Of a DNA stretch of 64,000 nt, positions 53,014 to 63,285 are shown piece after piece. The position numbers and the translations under genes were made by a program. The notes beneath the pieces were generated by a model that was given only the letters and a program-made list of their open reading frames with translations, was not told the DNA's origin and did no database searches. Origin of the DNA: Pantoea agglomerans NBRC 102470 (GTDB lineage Bacteria; Pseudomonadota; Gammaproteobacteria; Enterobacterales; Enterobacteriaceae). The DNA lies in assembly GCF_001598475.1 (NCBI RefSeq), contig NZ_BCZA01000006.1, positions 186,001-250,000 on the forward strand, in the 5' to 3' direction. The first letter of the stretch is position 1. Each line of letters begins with the position of its first letter.

Positions 53014-54018
53014 TTACAGGCGGTTACCGGCCTCAACCAGTTCGTTATAGGATTTTAAAACACGCATCGGTGAACCCGATACCATCCAGCCTGAATTGCC
53101 GCTTCCTTTCAGCAGACTCTGCTCACCCGTGCTGTAAGGTGTTTTATCGCGAATCCGACGCATGCGATCCTTGCAGTCTTTCAGGAAGGTTCCGGCATTA
53201 TCCTGGAAGATGGACCAGGTTAATGGCTTGCCCGCTTCGCTGGCCGTTGCCTTTTCTGCCTCACTCAGCAGCGTACTGTAAGCATCAATCGCTTTTGTCA
53301 TCTCTGTCACGTCGGGAGCGGAAGAGGTAAACAGGGTCGCCAGCGGTTTGGCCTGTGTGACTAATGCCAGGCGGTAGTAGCGACTATGACGGCCCTCAGA
53401 CTTTTCAATCTCAACGAGTTGCGCAGCAACGACCTCATTGTTCTCTTTTTCAACTTCGGCACCGAACTGGTCGCTGGATTTCATAAAGCTGTTAAACGCC
53501 TTCATGAGCGGCGGATGCATTTGTTTGGCTTTCGCGAAGCCATCATCCTTGTAATCTTCCTGACTGTAGTAAAGATGAGCCTGCGAAACCAGCGGCTGCA
53601 ATGTCGTTAAATCCGCCAGATACTGTGTTGCTGCAGCATCCAGCGCCGGTAACGTCGGTTTAGCTTTCGATGCCTGGTTGATGGCTTTAGTGCAGCTCTC
53701 CAGTTCATAAGGCGTGACCTCGCCCAGTACGTTGACGCTGCGCTCTTTGCCGGTTGGCCCCTTTTCAGCATTCGCCATCCAGCTCACATAGCGCAGGGCA
53801 CTATCGCGAACCGATCCATCCGTAGTGTTAAAGCAACCCACATAGGCGTTTAATTTTGTGGTGAGTTGCGCAGCGCTATCCTCCGCAACAGCCTGGGGTT
53901 GACTCTGAGGGGCGGGTTTTGCATCCGCTTTGTCACTGTTGTCACATGCTGCCAGCGGCAGCACAAGGGCAGTCAACAGCATCCCGGGTATCATGGCCCT
54001 GCTTGCTCTTTTAAACAC
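53014..54018 (-). CDS. yiiG: YiiG-like lipoprotein (DUF3829)
   Basis: A 334-residue envelope lipoprotein: lipobox LAAC (Cys25), a Lys/Gln/Pro-rich linker (about 28-48), then the DUF3829 helical domain with LNAYVGCFN, YVSWM, HSRYYRLA and an SYNELVEAGNRL tail. It matches the enterobacterial YiiG family in length and order. GTG start behind AAAGGAACG. Function unknown. A separate M48 protease gene lies 100 bases upstream on the same strand. Confidence 0.8.
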   Translation of the reverse strand: MFKRASRAMIPGMLLTALVLPLAACDNSDKADAKPAPQSQPQAVAEDSAAQLTTKLNAYVGCFNTTDGSVRDSALRYVSWMANAEKGPTGKERSVNVLGEVTPYELESCTKAINQASKAKPTLPALDAAATQYLADLTTLQPLVSQAHLYYSQEDYKDDGFAKAKQMHPPLMKAFNSFMKSSDQFGAEVEKENNEVVAAQLVEIEKSEGRHSRYYRLALVTQAKPLATLFTSSAPDVTEMTKAIDAYSTLLSEAEKATASEAGKPLTWSIFQDNAGTFLKDCKDRMRRIRDKTPYSTGEQSLLKGSGNSGWMVSGSPMRVLKSYNELVEAGNRL

Positions 54019-54117
54019 AATCGTTCCTTTATTTATGTGGTCAGAAATAGAGATTGAAAATAAATGTTCGCATTGGCTCCCTTTTCAGCTGCGAGGAGGG
54101 AGCCGATGACAAACGGG

Positions 54118-55995
54118 TTATGCGCTTTGCGTCGCTGCCGCCGTTTCTTCTTTCAGCAACGCCCTGACTGTCTGATGACGATGCCAGTAATAGCCGAGGG
54201 TGTTTTTAAAGGCTTCAATCTCCTTTTTCAGGCCCGGCAGAGGGATCTCACTGCGTTTTTTTCCCTGCGAGTTTGGCTGCACATGTTGCACGTAGAGCTT
54301 ATCCCGGCCGAAGCTACGAATGACGTTGATGTTTTTAACGTTATCCCACTCCAGCACTTCGCCGGTTTTCGGCGACACGATGCCCTGCCAGGTGATGACG
54401 ATCTGCGAGCCATCTTTCAGGGTATAAGGAACATTGGGGAAATGCTTCAGCACCAGCGCGGTTTCCATTTCACCGTCAGGCTGATAGCGCCAGGCCAGGC
54501 TCTCTTCGTGCACAGAAGAGAAGTCGCGCTCATATTTCTGCCACAACTGCTGTTCAATCTCGTTGGCAACCGGCATCAGATCGACCCAGCTCTGGGCCGG
54601 GAAATCGGCGGCGATCGCTGCATAGTCAGCTTCGTTAATCTTATACCCAACATTGCGCATTCTTTCCGCCAGCGGCGGGTGTGAATCAAACGGGTGCGGC
54701 ACATTCTGCTCACGGATGACGCTGATAAAGTCCGGAGAGGCGACATGTTCAGGCAGACCGGCAGCAATAGCTTTACTGATCCCCAGTTCATTTTTGTGCA
54801 GCGTCTGATTATTAAAGAAGTTTCGCTCAACTTCATTCCGGTAGCTGGCATACGCAGATACTTTGATCAGTGATTCGATAATCGCGGCAGGGGAGACCAG
54901 CGTTGATGCATTGCGATCCGCGACAAACTCACGTTCACGGCTGTTACGCTGCCACGCCAGTTCAAACAGCATGCGATAAAGATAGAGCGGATAGAAGACG
55001 ATCAGCGTGGCCACATTCTGACCCATCAGCTGCATATAGAGATCAAACCGATGCAGTTTCGGTCCCAGTAATGCGCCGGAGGCGGTGTCGCCTTCATGCA
55101 GGTGGGTCAGCTCATGGACCATCACGCCATCAGCCTGCGCAACGGTGAGCTGACGCAGGAGCGGAATACTGACATAGAGCTTACGGCCGGTGAGCGGATT
55201 CCCATTCACGTTCAGCGGAGCTTCAGTCACATAGAAGTTGGTGTCGATACCCGCAACAATATGATCGGGTGGCGTGGTGCCCACTCTGGCGGCCAGCATA
55301 TCAATCTGTGACCAGAGTGCCGGTGCCGCTTCGCGGGTCACGACTTCGCCTTCAATACTCTCTTCCGGTGGGAGTTTTTTGAAGATGCCTTTAATCATGT
55401 AATACATGCCGGCCAGCACCAGCAGTCCTACTGCCATCACCAGTTTTGGATAATAGGTTTGTGTGAAGAAGGCGGTGCCCCAGAATGAGAGCCATACCAG
55501 CATGCCGCCCTGTACCATGACTTCCAGCGAACAGGCCAGCATCAGGAACTTGCGGGCCAGCGCCAGACTGATAACCTGTCCCTGGCGGCTTTTAAAGGCC
55601 AGCGCACTGAACAACAGCACCATCAGCAGGACAGCGCCGCTGCCGATCAGCGTCCAGAATGCCACTTTATCCATCATGTAGAACTGCCACAGTTCGGAGT
55701 GCGGTTCGCAGACGGCGTTTTTGTAATCCTGCCGATTTTCATCTACCGGACCGCAGACACTGGAAGGCGGGTTCTGCTGCAGAAACGCCTGTAGTTTGTC
55801 CGTATCCTGATGTTGTTCCCGCGCATCGTCCATGAAGAACTGCGTGTATTGCTGATCAAGTTGTTTGTTGCCATATTCAGCAAAAAACAGGGTAATGACA
55901 GGGACGAGAAACAGTGTGAACAGCAGCCAGAAAAATACCTTTAGATAACCCTTTTTCAATTCCGTTAATTTATTCAAAATAATAACATCCTGCAT
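54118..55995 (-). CDS. M48 family membrane metallopeptidase
   Basis: A 625-residue integral-membrane zinc protease. An N-terminal helix (about 18-38) and more helices around 115-205 precede the catalytic domain with zinc motif VMVHELTHLHEGD (two His ligands and catalytic Glu) and a downstream third ligand in REREFVADRNAS. A soluble C-terminal part (about 430-625) is not part of the core fold. HtpX-like enzymes degrade misfolded membrane proteins; a specific role is unknown. The upstream start has no clear ribosome binding site, so the N-terminus is uncertain by a few codons. Confidence 0.88.
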   Translation of the reverse strand: MQDVIILNKLTELKKGYLKVFFWLLFTLFLVPVITLFFAEYGNKQLDQQYTQFFMDDAREQHQDTDKLQAFLQQNPPSSVCGPVDENRQDYKNAVCEPHSELWQFYMMDKVAFWTLIGSGAVLLMVLLFSALAFKSRQGQVISLALARKFLMLACSLEVMVQGGMLVWLSFWGTAFFTQTYYPKLVMAVGLLVLAGMYYMIKGIFKKLPPEESIEGEVVTREAAPALWSQIDMLAARVGTTPPDHIVAGIDTNFYVTEAPLNVNGNPLTGRKLYVSIPLLRQLTVAQADGVMVHELTHLHEGDTASGALLGPKLHRFDLYMQLMGQNVATLIVFYPLYLYRMLFELAWQRNSREREFVADRNASTLVSPAAIIESLIKVSAYASYRNEVERNFFNNQTLHKNELGISKAIAAGLPEHVASPDFISVIREQNVPHPFDSHPPLAERMRNVGYKINEADYAAIAADFPAQSWVDLMPVANEIEQQLWQKYERDFSSVHEESLAWRYQPDGEMETALVLKHFPNVPYTLKDGSQIVITWQGIVSPKTGEVLEWDNVKNINVIRSFGRDKLYVQHVQPNSQGKKRSEIPLPGLKKEIEAFKNTLGYYWHRHQTVRALLKEETAAATQSA

Positions 55996-56353
55996 GTCTA
56001 TGAAAGGGAGAAGCTGCTGCTATCAGGAAATTCCGAAAAGAATATCCTGGCCCCGGTTAAACGGTGCGGAAACATTTATGCGAGCTTCACGATATTATAA
56101 TTATTGCAGAGCGATTATAAGCCAGTCTGAAGCCGTTTTGAAAAGGTATAGCCGGATATTTTGGGCGATTTTTTCCTTTTCCGTCAGGTTATTTTTCTGG
56201 CGGCTTCCGGTGGTTCTGCCACGACAGCACTAATTTGAGTTAGTGCTCATCACTTATTCTGTCCGATCTCCTGACCGAGGGCTAATCCCCGCCATCTGTC
56301 TGCATCCGATACACCATAATCCTATATTTTACCATCAGAGCGGTGCGAAAAAA
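55996..56353. other. Intergenic, no gene seen
   Basis: About 360 bases; presumably the M48 promoter region. No repeat or palindrome recognised. Confidence 0.4.
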
Positions 56354-56791
56354 TTACCAGCGCATACCTTTGAAGGGATTCCAGCCGTTATCGCCTTTTT
56401 TCTCTTTCAGGTAATAACTGTAATTGGTGCTCATGCCGTACAGGGCATTAAAACCATAGCCCAGGCCAACCTGAAGATACCGTGGAAATTCCATGCCCGC
56501 TATCGCTAAGGCGATGATCAGAATAGTATAAACAACTACCATAATTAAAATCAGCATGATGTTCTTCTTCCACAGGCCGAGTACGAACAGATAAATCGGG
56601 CCGAAAAGAAAGGCAATTAAATTCATGTTCACTTTTAATTTTTGCCTGAAAGGCAGTTGTTTCAATGCCTGTCTGAAGCCTGGTGTATTGGGAGCACCAT
56701 GACGGTCGAAGAAATCAAAGCGGGTCTGCCATTTCGCACTGTACTCTTTGGTCGTGTTTACTTTCTTATTATTTTCAATCGTTTGATTCAT
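56354..56791 (-). CDS. DUF2628 membrane protein
   Basis: A 145-residue protein: soluble start (WQTRFDFFDRHGAPNTP), the FRQKLKVNMNLIAFLFGPIYLFVLGLWKK stretch of DUF2628, two more helices, then a basic end (NPFKGMRW). A small inner-membrane protein of unknown function. Monocistronic. Confidence 0.85.
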   Translation of the reverse strand: MNQTIENNKKVNTTKEYSAKWQTRFDFFDRHGAPNTPGFRQALKQLPFRQKLKVNMNLIAFLFGPIYLFVLGLWKKNIMLILIMVVVYTILIIALAIAGMEFPRYLQVGLGYGFNALYGMSTNYSYYLKEKKGDNGWNPFKGMRW

Positions 56792-57192
56792 GTTTACCTC
56801 AATATCCTGCGCAGAAAACTACAGAGACCGACACTGTTACAGACGGGTGACAGCCGCATGAATGGTGCTCATCGACCGCCAGAACAGCGCATACGAATTT
56901 TAAAAACAGGGAAGCCGCGTTAATTCGCACCAAAATAATATCGGTACGGTACAAATAGCCATGCTACACCCTGGGTGCGCTATTAGCTGCACGGATGCCG
57001 AATTCAGGTTAAACAACAATATTTGAAAATAAATCCATCAGAATCAGTAATGTGAAAATTGCACAGGCCGGACATCTCCTGGGCTGGATGTAATTGATAT
57101 TAGCATCAAAGAAAATATCGCCACAATGATAAAAATATGTTAATTTTCAAAAAAAATATTCCTCGTTCCTCACACCTTAGAAGGATATAAAG
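56792..57192. other. Intergenic, no gene seen
   Basis: About 400 AT-rich bases between divergent genes, holding both promoters. No supported gene. Confidence 0.4.
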
Positions 57193-57534
57193 ATGATCGC
57201 ATGGAGCGGAGTGGGTTTTTTCGTCGCAGTATTAATTTCTGCCGCCTACCTCTTGTGTAAATGGCTGTTAGATATTTATTACTACGACGGTTTCTTTGTC
57301 TCCCATCTATGGGCGACAGGGGCTACGCTGATCGTTTCTGCCCTTTTTTGTGCTGCCTTTGTCTGGGTGCTCCGGCAGGAAAAATGGCTGGACTCCCTTG
57401 CACAAGCAACGAAAAGCCAGCCAATGATGGCCCCCGAAAAAACCCACAACTTCTTTTTTATTCCCGTTCTCTACTGGCCGATTATTCTGTTTCTGCTCGG
57501 CTCAGGGATCTGTATTTACGACCTGACCCGATAA
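57193..57534 (+). CDS. Small polytopic membrane protein
   Basis: A 113-residue protein with about three membrane helices (about 6-28, 36-58 and 88-108). The first is followed by DIYYYDGFF. AGAAGGA lies 8 bases before the ATG. The next gene, an exported DcrB-like protein, begins 75 bases downstream, possibly in an operon. Family unrecognised. Confidence 0.7.
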   Translation: MIAWSGVGFFVAVLISAAYLLCKWLLDIYYYDGFFVSHLWATGATLIVSALFCAAFVWVLRQEKWLDSLAQATKSQPMMAPEKTHNFFFIPVLYWPIILFLLGSGICIYDLTR

Positions 57535-57609
57535 CACCTCACATCACTGATACAGGCCATACTGATGCTGTATCAGCGAAATGGAAATATCATCAATACG
57601 AAGGAGTTC

Positions 57610-58164
57610 ATGGTGAAATTAAGAAAATCATTAAACATTATGGGTGCGATCTGCCTGGCAACTGCCATCGGCGGTACTTCTCTGATGGCATCAGCAGCTG
57701 AGACAGCACCAGCTGCAAATACGCAGACTCAGACGATCTCTTTGCTGGATGGCAAACAGACGTTCAAACTGCAGGGCTATGAAAAGCAGCCTGTGCCGGG
57801 CGGCGGACCAGGCACCATGTATGTGAACAAGCAGGAAAAACGCGTATTGATCATTGGCGAAGAAGAGATCCCATTGATTGCGCGCGGTGGCAGTGACGCT
57901 GATTTTCTTGAAGGCGGGAAGTCTATCAAAGACAAGCAGAAGCAGGCTTCACCTTCTTATACGGTGATCAGTGAGAAAACTGAAAATACCAACGGTTTGC
58001 CGGTCTATCATATTGAAGCCACCGACAAAATGGGTGGCAACGATGTGCAACAGGCGACGCTGCTGGCGGTCGCCAACAAGAAATTCACCGTTATTCAGGT
58101 GATTTCAAACCACAAAGACAAGGCTGGCCACCTGAAAGCAGTAAACAATATCCTCGGTAAGTAA
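57610..58164 (+). CDS. DcrB-like exported protein
   Basis: About 184 residues. The signal peptide ends near LMASAA-ET. The mature start NLLDGK-like TISLLDGKQTFKL and the alternating beta pattern resemble enterobacterial DcrB (a periplasmic PsbP-like fold), though sequence similarity is weak. ATG 57610 or GTG 57613 can start behind AAGGAG; the GTG has better spacing. A longer frame to 57565 is unlikely. Confidence 0.65.
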   Translation: MVKLRKSLNIMGAICLATAIGGTSLMASAAETAPAANTQTQTISLLDGKQTFKLQGYEKQPVPGGGPGTMYVNKQEKRVLIIGEEEIPLIARGGSDADFLEGGKSIKDKQKQASPSYTVISEKTENTNGLPVYHIEATDKMGGNDVQQATLLAVANKKFTVIQVISNHKDKAGHLKAVNNILGK

Positions 58165-58351
58165 GGACTCAGTCGCTAAGCCCGGTTAGCTGATCGACCC
58201 GGATAAGGGGTTGCCGGTGGGGTTCATGAGTTTACTCAGAACACACCTGCAATGCCTTGTCTGAACAATGCACAGGCTGACGCTTCTGCGCGTCATCACG
58301 GCTTGCCCGCAAACCCCTTTCCTGCCTCTTTCTTCAGGCGTTATGCCAGGC

Positions 58352-58380
58352 CTGAAAACAGAAAAGGCCGTCTCCGGCCT
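58352..58380 (-). terminator. Terminator of the MalK-like gene
   Basis: On the minus strand: AGGCCG, GAGA loop, CGGCCT, then TTTTCTGTTTT, 28 bases beyond the ATPase stop codon. Confidence 0.75.
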
Positions 58381-58407
58381 CTCGTTAACTTTATGCAAAC
58401 ATCTACT

Positions 58408-59538
58408 TCAGGCTGCGCGAACCTGCGGCATCGCTATATCCGCGCTGATACGCGCACCTTCAGCATCAAATACCATGCAATGGTGCGGATGGAAGGTGGG
58501 GCGCAGCGTCTGATAAGGACGGAAATGCACATCGCCGGGCAGCAGCATCTTGAAGCCGTCGTGGCCGTGGCTCTGACCAAACAGATAGGTGTTGTTGCCA
58601 AGTCGCTCAACCACTTCGCAGTGGAAGTTGATATTCAGTGGCGCATCGCCGTTGATCTGCAACTGCTCCGGCCGGATACCCAGCGTGATCTCATCACCAG
58701 GCTGCAACTGGCGGATGGGCGAGGGAAGCTGCAGCCGATGTTCGCCGTCATTGATCAGGGCGACCAGGCCAGCAGGGCCACACTGCTCCACGCGCGCAGG
58801 CAGGAAGTTCATCTTAGGTGAGCCGATAAAACCGGCGACAAAGCGGTTAATCGGGTTGTAATAGAGCGCCATCGGTGAACCCACCTGTTCAACCTTGCCG
58901 TAGTTCATGACCACAATCTTATCGGCCAGCGTCATTGCTTCCGTCTGATCGTGCGTCACATAGACCATGGTGGTTTTCAGCTCCTGGTGCAGCTTCGCAA
59001 TGTGCAGCCGCATATCGACACGCAGCTCCGCATCCAGGTTCGATAAGGGCTCATCAAACATAAACACCCGGGGATTACGCACGATTGCGCGACCAATGGC
59101 GACACGCTGACGCTGACCGCCGGAAAGCTGCTTTGGTTTACGATCCAGCAGATGCGCAAGCTGTAGCGTCTTCGCCACCATCTCTACCTGATGCTGAATC
59201 TGCGCTTTCGGCACGCCGTTCACCTTCAGTCCGTAACCGATATTTTCCGCCACCGTCATATGCGGGTAAAGTGCATAAGACTGAAACACCATTGCCACTC
59301 CGCGGTGCGAGGGTGCGACATCATTCATGATCTCATCACCAATCAAAATCTCACCGTCACTGATCTCTTCCAGCCCGGCGATCAGCCGCAGCAGTGTGGA
59401 TTTACCGCAGCCTGACGGACCGACGAAGACCGCAAACTCACCGGCCTCAATATCAAGCGCGATATTTTTCAGCGTTTCTGTTTTACCAAAGCGTTTGGTG
59501 ACGTTTCTCAATCTGATGCTGGACATGCTGATCCTCAT
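58408..59538 (-). CDS. Carbohydrate ABC transporter ATPase (MalK/UgpC type)
   Basis: A 376-residue sugar-importer ATPase: Walker [10 protein letters not shown] near residue 38, signature [14 protein letters not shown], Walker [13 protein letters not shown], and the MalK-type C-terminal regulatory domain ([20 protein letters not shown]). Divergent from the galactan binding-protein gene with a CRP-like site between, so it should power that importer. Unlike many sugar ABC loci, a dedicated ATPase is present here. Confidence 0.92.
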   Translation of the reverse strand: MRISMSSIRLRNVTKRFGKTETLKNIALDIEAGEFAVFVGPSGCGKSTLLRLIAGLEEISDGEILIGDEIMNDVAPSHRGVAMVFQSYALYPHMTVAENIGYGLKVNGVPKAQIQHQVEMVAKTLQLAHLLDRKPKQLSGGQRQRVAIGRAIVRNPRVFMFDEPLSNLDAELRVDMRLHIAKLHQELKTTMVYVTHDQTEAMTLADKIVVMNYGKVEQVGSPMALYYNPINRFVAGFIGSPKMNFLPARVEQCGPAGLVALINDGEHRLQLPSPIRQLQPGDEITLGIRPEQLQINGDAPLNINFHCEVVERLGNNTYLFGQSHGHDGFKMLLPGDVHFRPYQTLRPTFHPHHCMVFDAEGARISADIAMPQVRAA

Positions 59539-59664
59539 GGCAAGGGATTTGGCGGCTGAAATGTATGACGTATAACAGTTTGTCTTTTTACACGTCAGCC
59601 CTGATGGTGCCTGCGCTGACTATATCGCTCCGCCAGAGTGCGCCCTACCGCTGATTTTGATTTC

Positions 59665-59680
59665 TGTAATAGCGATCACA
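59665..59680. promoter_or_regulatory. CRP-like site in the galactan divergent promoter
   Basis: TGTAATAGCGATCACA fits the CRP consensus TGTGA-N6-TCACA with one mismatch (TGTAA). It lies in the 312-base region between the ATPase gene and the binding-protein gene. Downstream a TACGC-ATTCC-GCGTA palindrome (near 59710) is a candidate site for a local repressor. Catabolite control is inferred. Confidence 0.6.
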
Positions 59681-59850
59681 CATTGATGCGAACGGGCTGG
59701 AGCGCGGTACGCATTCCGCGTAGCGTATGGCTCAAATGCGATACGTTACTCACACTGCATATGCTCAATAATTCCTTGTTCAGCATGTGCCTGAAAAAAA
59801 ATATCAGCAAATGACAGCTTAAAATGTCATACCTTCACACGAGGCTAGTA

Positions 59851-61071
59851 ATGAAAATCAAAATCAGCTTTACGCTACTTCTTTCCGCATTGATGCTTAA
59901 TCAATCCGCCTGGGCCGCTCAGCAACTTACCGTCTGGGAAGACATTAAAAAATCAGACGGCATCAAAACGGCGATCGCCGATTTTCAGAAACAGTTCGGC
60001 GTTGAAGTAAAAGTTCAGGAGATGCCGTTTGCACAGCAGATTGAGAAGCTGCGTCTTGATGGCCCGGCGGGTATTGGCCCGGATGTCCTGGTGATCCCTA
60101 ATGACCAGCTCGGCAGCGCGGTCGTACAGGGATTACTGGCACCGCTGAAAATAGATGCGGCAGAGCAGAGCGCTTACACCCCCTCAGCAATGGCGGCTTT
60201 CACACAGAACAGTGTGGTCTACGGCGTACCCAAAGCGGTGGAAACGCTGGTGCTGATCTACAACAAAGATCTGCTGCCGTCGCCGCTGAAAACGCTGGAG
60301 GAATACCGTGCCTTCTCCCAGAAGCAGCGTGAGGCGAAGCAGTATGGCCTGCTCGCTAAGTTTGACCAGATTTATTACAGCTGGGGCGTGATGGCTCCGA
60401 TGGGCTCTTACATCTTTGGCAAAGACGCCAAAGGCGCCATTAACACTCAGGATATTGGTCTGAACACCCCAGGCAGCGTGGAAGCGGTGACTTATCTCAA
60501 GCGCTTCTTCAGTGAAGGATTGTTGCCAGGCGGCATCATGGGCGACAACGGCCTCAACGCCATCGACTCGCTGTTTACCGAGAAGAAAGCGGCGGCGGTG
60601 ATCAATGGGCCGTGGGCATTCCAGCCCTATCAGGCTGCCGGAATCAACTATGGCGTGGCACCGCTGCCGCTGCTGCCTAATGGCAAGCCGATGAGCTCCT
60701 TCCTGGGCGTCAAAGGCTATGTGGTCTCTACCTGGAGTAAAGATCAGGCGCTGTCGCAGAAGTTCCTCACCTTCATCAACCAGCCGCAGTACGTGAAAGA
60801 GCGTTATCAGAAAACCCAGGAGATCCCACCGGTCACCGCGCTGATGAACGATCCGATTATCAAAGATGATGAGAAGGCCAACGCGGTCGCGGTGCAGGCG
60901 GCGCGTGCGTCAGCGATGCCTGGCGTGCCGGAAATGCAGGAAGTGTGGGGGCCAGCCAATGCTGCGCTGGAGCTGAGCGTATCCGGCAAGCAGGAGCCAA
61001 AAGCGGCACTGGATAATGCAGTGAAGCAGATCACCATGCAGATTGAAGCGATGCAGGCCAGCAACCAGTAA
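59851..61071 (+). CDS. Sugar ABC transporter substrate-binding protein (galactan/maltose type)
   Basis: A MalE-class periplasmic binding protein of about 406 residues. The signal peptide ends near SAWA-AQ. Features: LTVWEDIKKSDGIK at the mature start, GIGPDVLVIPNDQLG, AVINGPWAF. It binds malto- or galacto-oligosaccharides in this family; the GH53 neighbour favours galacto-oligosaccharides from pectic galactan. It overlaps the next permease by one base. GAGG precedes ATG 59851. Confidence 0.9.
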   Translation: MKIKISFTLLLSALMLNQSAWAAQQLTVWEDIKKSDGIKTAIADFQKQFGVEVKVQEMPFAQQIEKLRLDGPAGIGPDVLVIPNDQLGSAVVQGLLAPLKIDAAEQSAYTPSAMAAFTQNSVVYGVPKAVETLVLIYNKDLLPSPLKTLEEYRAFSQKQREAKQYGLLAKFDQIYYSWGVMAPMGSYIFGKDAKGAINTQDIGLNTPGSVEAVTYLKRFFSEGLLPGGIMGDNGLNAIDSLFTEKKAAAVINGPWAFQPYQAAGINYGVAPLPLLPNGKPMSSFLGVKGYVVSTWSKDQALSQKFLTFINQPQYVKERYQKTQEIPPVTALMNDPIIKDDEKANAVAVQAARASAMPGVPEMQEVWGPANAALELSVSGKQEPKAALDNAVKQITMQIEAMQASNQ

Positions 61072-62420
61072 TGCAGGTTCACGGGATAACCGTACAGGAT
61101 AAGGATCAGGGTGTGGCTATATCTTCCGATGAAAATCTGGTGACGGCTAAGCGTCCGCGTCGTCATGCGACCTCCGGTGCGCTGTTGGCACTGCTGCCTG
61201 GCTTCGGCCAGTTTTACCACCGCCAGTGGGCTAAAGGGCTCTGTTTTCTGATTTTGCTCAGCAGTTTTACCGGCGTCTTCCACGATTTTCTGCGTGAGGG
61301 ATTCTGGGGGCTCTATACGCTGGGCGAATCGGTGCCGCGTGATAACTCAATTTTTCTGCTGGCAGAGGGCATTATCAGCGTACTGATTGCCGCCTTCGGC
61401 GTGGCGGTCTGGGGAGTGTCAATGCGCGACGCCTGGGTCAATGGCGTCAGGCGCGACAAGGGTCAGCAGCTGAACAGCGTGCGCCAGCAGTATCAGTTAC
61501 TGCTGCGCGATGGCTTCCCCTATCTGATGATTTCGCCAGGCTTTATTCTGCTGGTGTTTGTAGTGGTGTTTCCGATTCTGTTCGGTTTCGCCATCGCCTT
61601 CACCAACTACAACCTCTATCACACGCCACCGGCGAAGCTGGTGGACTGGGTGGGGTTCAAAAACTTCATCAACATTTTTACCCTGTCGATCTGGCGCTCC
61701 ACCTTCTTTGACGTGCTGCAATGGACGGTGGTCTGGACACTGCTCGCTACCACGCTGCAGTGCACCGTGGGCGTCATGCTGGCGATTCTGGTCAATCAGA
61801 AGGACCTGCGCTTTAAGCCGCTGATCCGCACCATCTTTATCCTGCCGTGGGCGGTGCCGGGCTTCGTCACCATTCTGGTCTTCGCCGGAATGTTCAACGA
61901 CAGCTTTGGGGTGATCAACAACGCCATTCTCGACTTCTTTGGCATTGCACCCAAAGCGTGGATGACCGATCCGTTCTGGACCAAAACCGCGCTGATTATG
62001 ATGCAGACCTGGCTCGGTTTCCCGTTTGTGTTTGCGATGACTACCGGCGTCCTGCAGGCGATCCCTGACGATCTCTATGAGGCGGCGATCATGGACGGTG
62101 CCAGCGCCTGGACGCGGCTGAAAACCATCACGCTGCCGCTGGTGCTCTACGCCATTGCGCCGATCATCATCACGCAATACACCTTCAACTTTAATAATTT
62201 CAACATCATCTATCTGTTTAACAACGGCGGTCCGGCGGTGGCGGGGTCGAATGCCGGAGGAACCGATATTCTGGTGTCGTGGATCTACAAGCTCACCATG
62301 TCGTCGTCGCAATATGCTATCGCCGCCACTATCACCATTTTGCTGTCGATTTTCGTGGTAGGTCTGGCGCTGTGGCAGTTCCGTGCGACCCGGTCGTTTA
62401 AACAAGATGAGATGGCGTAA
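61071..62420 (+). CDS. Sugar ABC transporter permease (MalF type)
   Basis: A 449-residue permease with an N-terminal extra segment (about 1-120, two helices) and the MalF/GanP core. The coupling loop is EAAIMDGASAWTRLKTITLPL. The start codon overlaps the binding-protein stop. It pairs with the MalG-type permease. Confidence 0.92.
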   Translation: MQVHGITVQDKDQGVAISSDENLVTAKRPRRHATSGALLALLPGFGQFYHRQWAKGLCFLILLSSFTGVFHDFLREGFWGLYTLGESVPRDNSIFLLAEGIISVLIAAFGVAVWGVSMRDAWVNGVRRDKGQQLNSVRQQYQLLLRDGFPYLMISPGFILLVFVVVFPILFGFAIAFTNYNLYHTPPAKLVDWVGFKNFINIFTLSIWRSTFFDVLQWTVVWTLLATTLQCTVGVMLAILVNQKDLRFKPLIRTIFILPWAVPGFVTILVFAGMFNDSFGVINNAILDFFGIAPKAWMTDPFWTKTALIMMQTWLGFPFVFAMTTGVLQAIPDDLYEAAIMDGASAWTRLKTITLPLVLYAIAPIIITQYTFNFNNFNIIYLFNNGGPAVAGSNAGGTDILVSWIYKLTMSSSQYAIAATITILLSIFVVGLALWQFRATRSFKQDEMA

Positions 62421-62430
62421 GGAAGCAGTT

Positions 62431-63282
62431 ATGGCGAAGTCCGGCAGTATTAAACGCGAAAGGTGGATACGCCTGTCGCTGACCTGGCTGGTGGTGCTGG
62501 CCGTCTCGGCCATCATTATCTATCCGCTGGTCTGGACAGTAGGAGCATCACTGAATGCAGGTAACAGCCTGCTCAGCAGTTCGATCATTCCGGAGAATGC
62601 GTCGCTGCAGCACTACCGCGACCTGTTCAATGGCACGGTGCCTTACCTGACGTGGTACTGGAATTCGATGAAAATCAGTTTCCTGACCATGGTGCTGACG
62701 TTGATCAGCGTCAGCTGTACCGCCTACGCTTTTTCCCGTTTTCGGTTCAAGGGGCGGCAGAACGGACTAATGCTGTTTCTGTTGTTACAGATGATCCCGC
62801 AGTTTTCGGCGCTGATCGCGATTTTCGTGCTGTCGCAGCTGCTGGGGTTGATCAACAGCCATCTGGCGCTGGTGCTGATCTACGTTGGCGGGATGATCCC
62901 GATGAACACCTGGCTGATGAAGGGTTATCTCGACTCGATTCCCAAAGATCTGGATGAGTCAGCGCGCATGGACGGTGCAGGCAACTTCCGCATCTTTGTT
63001 GAGATCATCATGCCGCTGTCGAAGCCGATCCTGGCGGTAGTGGCGCTGTTCTCCTTCACCGGCCCGCTGGGTGATTTCATCCTCTCCAGCACCATTCTGC
63101 GAACGCCAGAGCAGTTCACGCTGCCGATTGGCCTCTATAACCTGGTGTCGCAAAAAATGGGCGCCAGTTACACCACCTATGCCGCCGGTGCTGTGCTGAT
63201 CGCCGTGCCGGTGGCGGTGTTCTATCTGGCCCTGCAGAAATACTTCGTTTCTGGCCTGGCCTCAGGCAGTACTAAAGGATAA
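62431..63282 (+). CDS. Sugar ABC transporter permease (MalG type)
   Basis: A permease of about 283 residues with six helices and coupling loop ESARMDGAGNFRIFVEIIMP. The start is ATG 62431, which has TAAGGAAG upstream. It completes the importer with the MalF-type permease and the divergent MalK-type ATPase. The endo-galactanase gene starts 3 bases after its stop codon. Confidence 0.92.
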   Translation: MAKSGSIKRERWIRLSLTWLVVLAVSAIIIYPLVWTVGASLNAGNSLLSSSIIPENASLQHYRDLFNGTVPYLTWYWNSMKISFLTMVLTLISVSCTAYAFSRFRFKGRQNGLMLFLLLQMIPQFSALIAIFVLSQLLGLINSHLALVLIYVGGMIPMNTWLMKGYLDSIPKDLDESARMDGAGNFRIFVEIIMPLSKPILAVVALFSFTGPLGDFILSSTILRTPEQFTLPIGLYNLVSQKMGASYTTYAAGAVLIAVPVAVFYLALQKYFVSGLASGSTKG

Positions 63283-63285
63283 ATC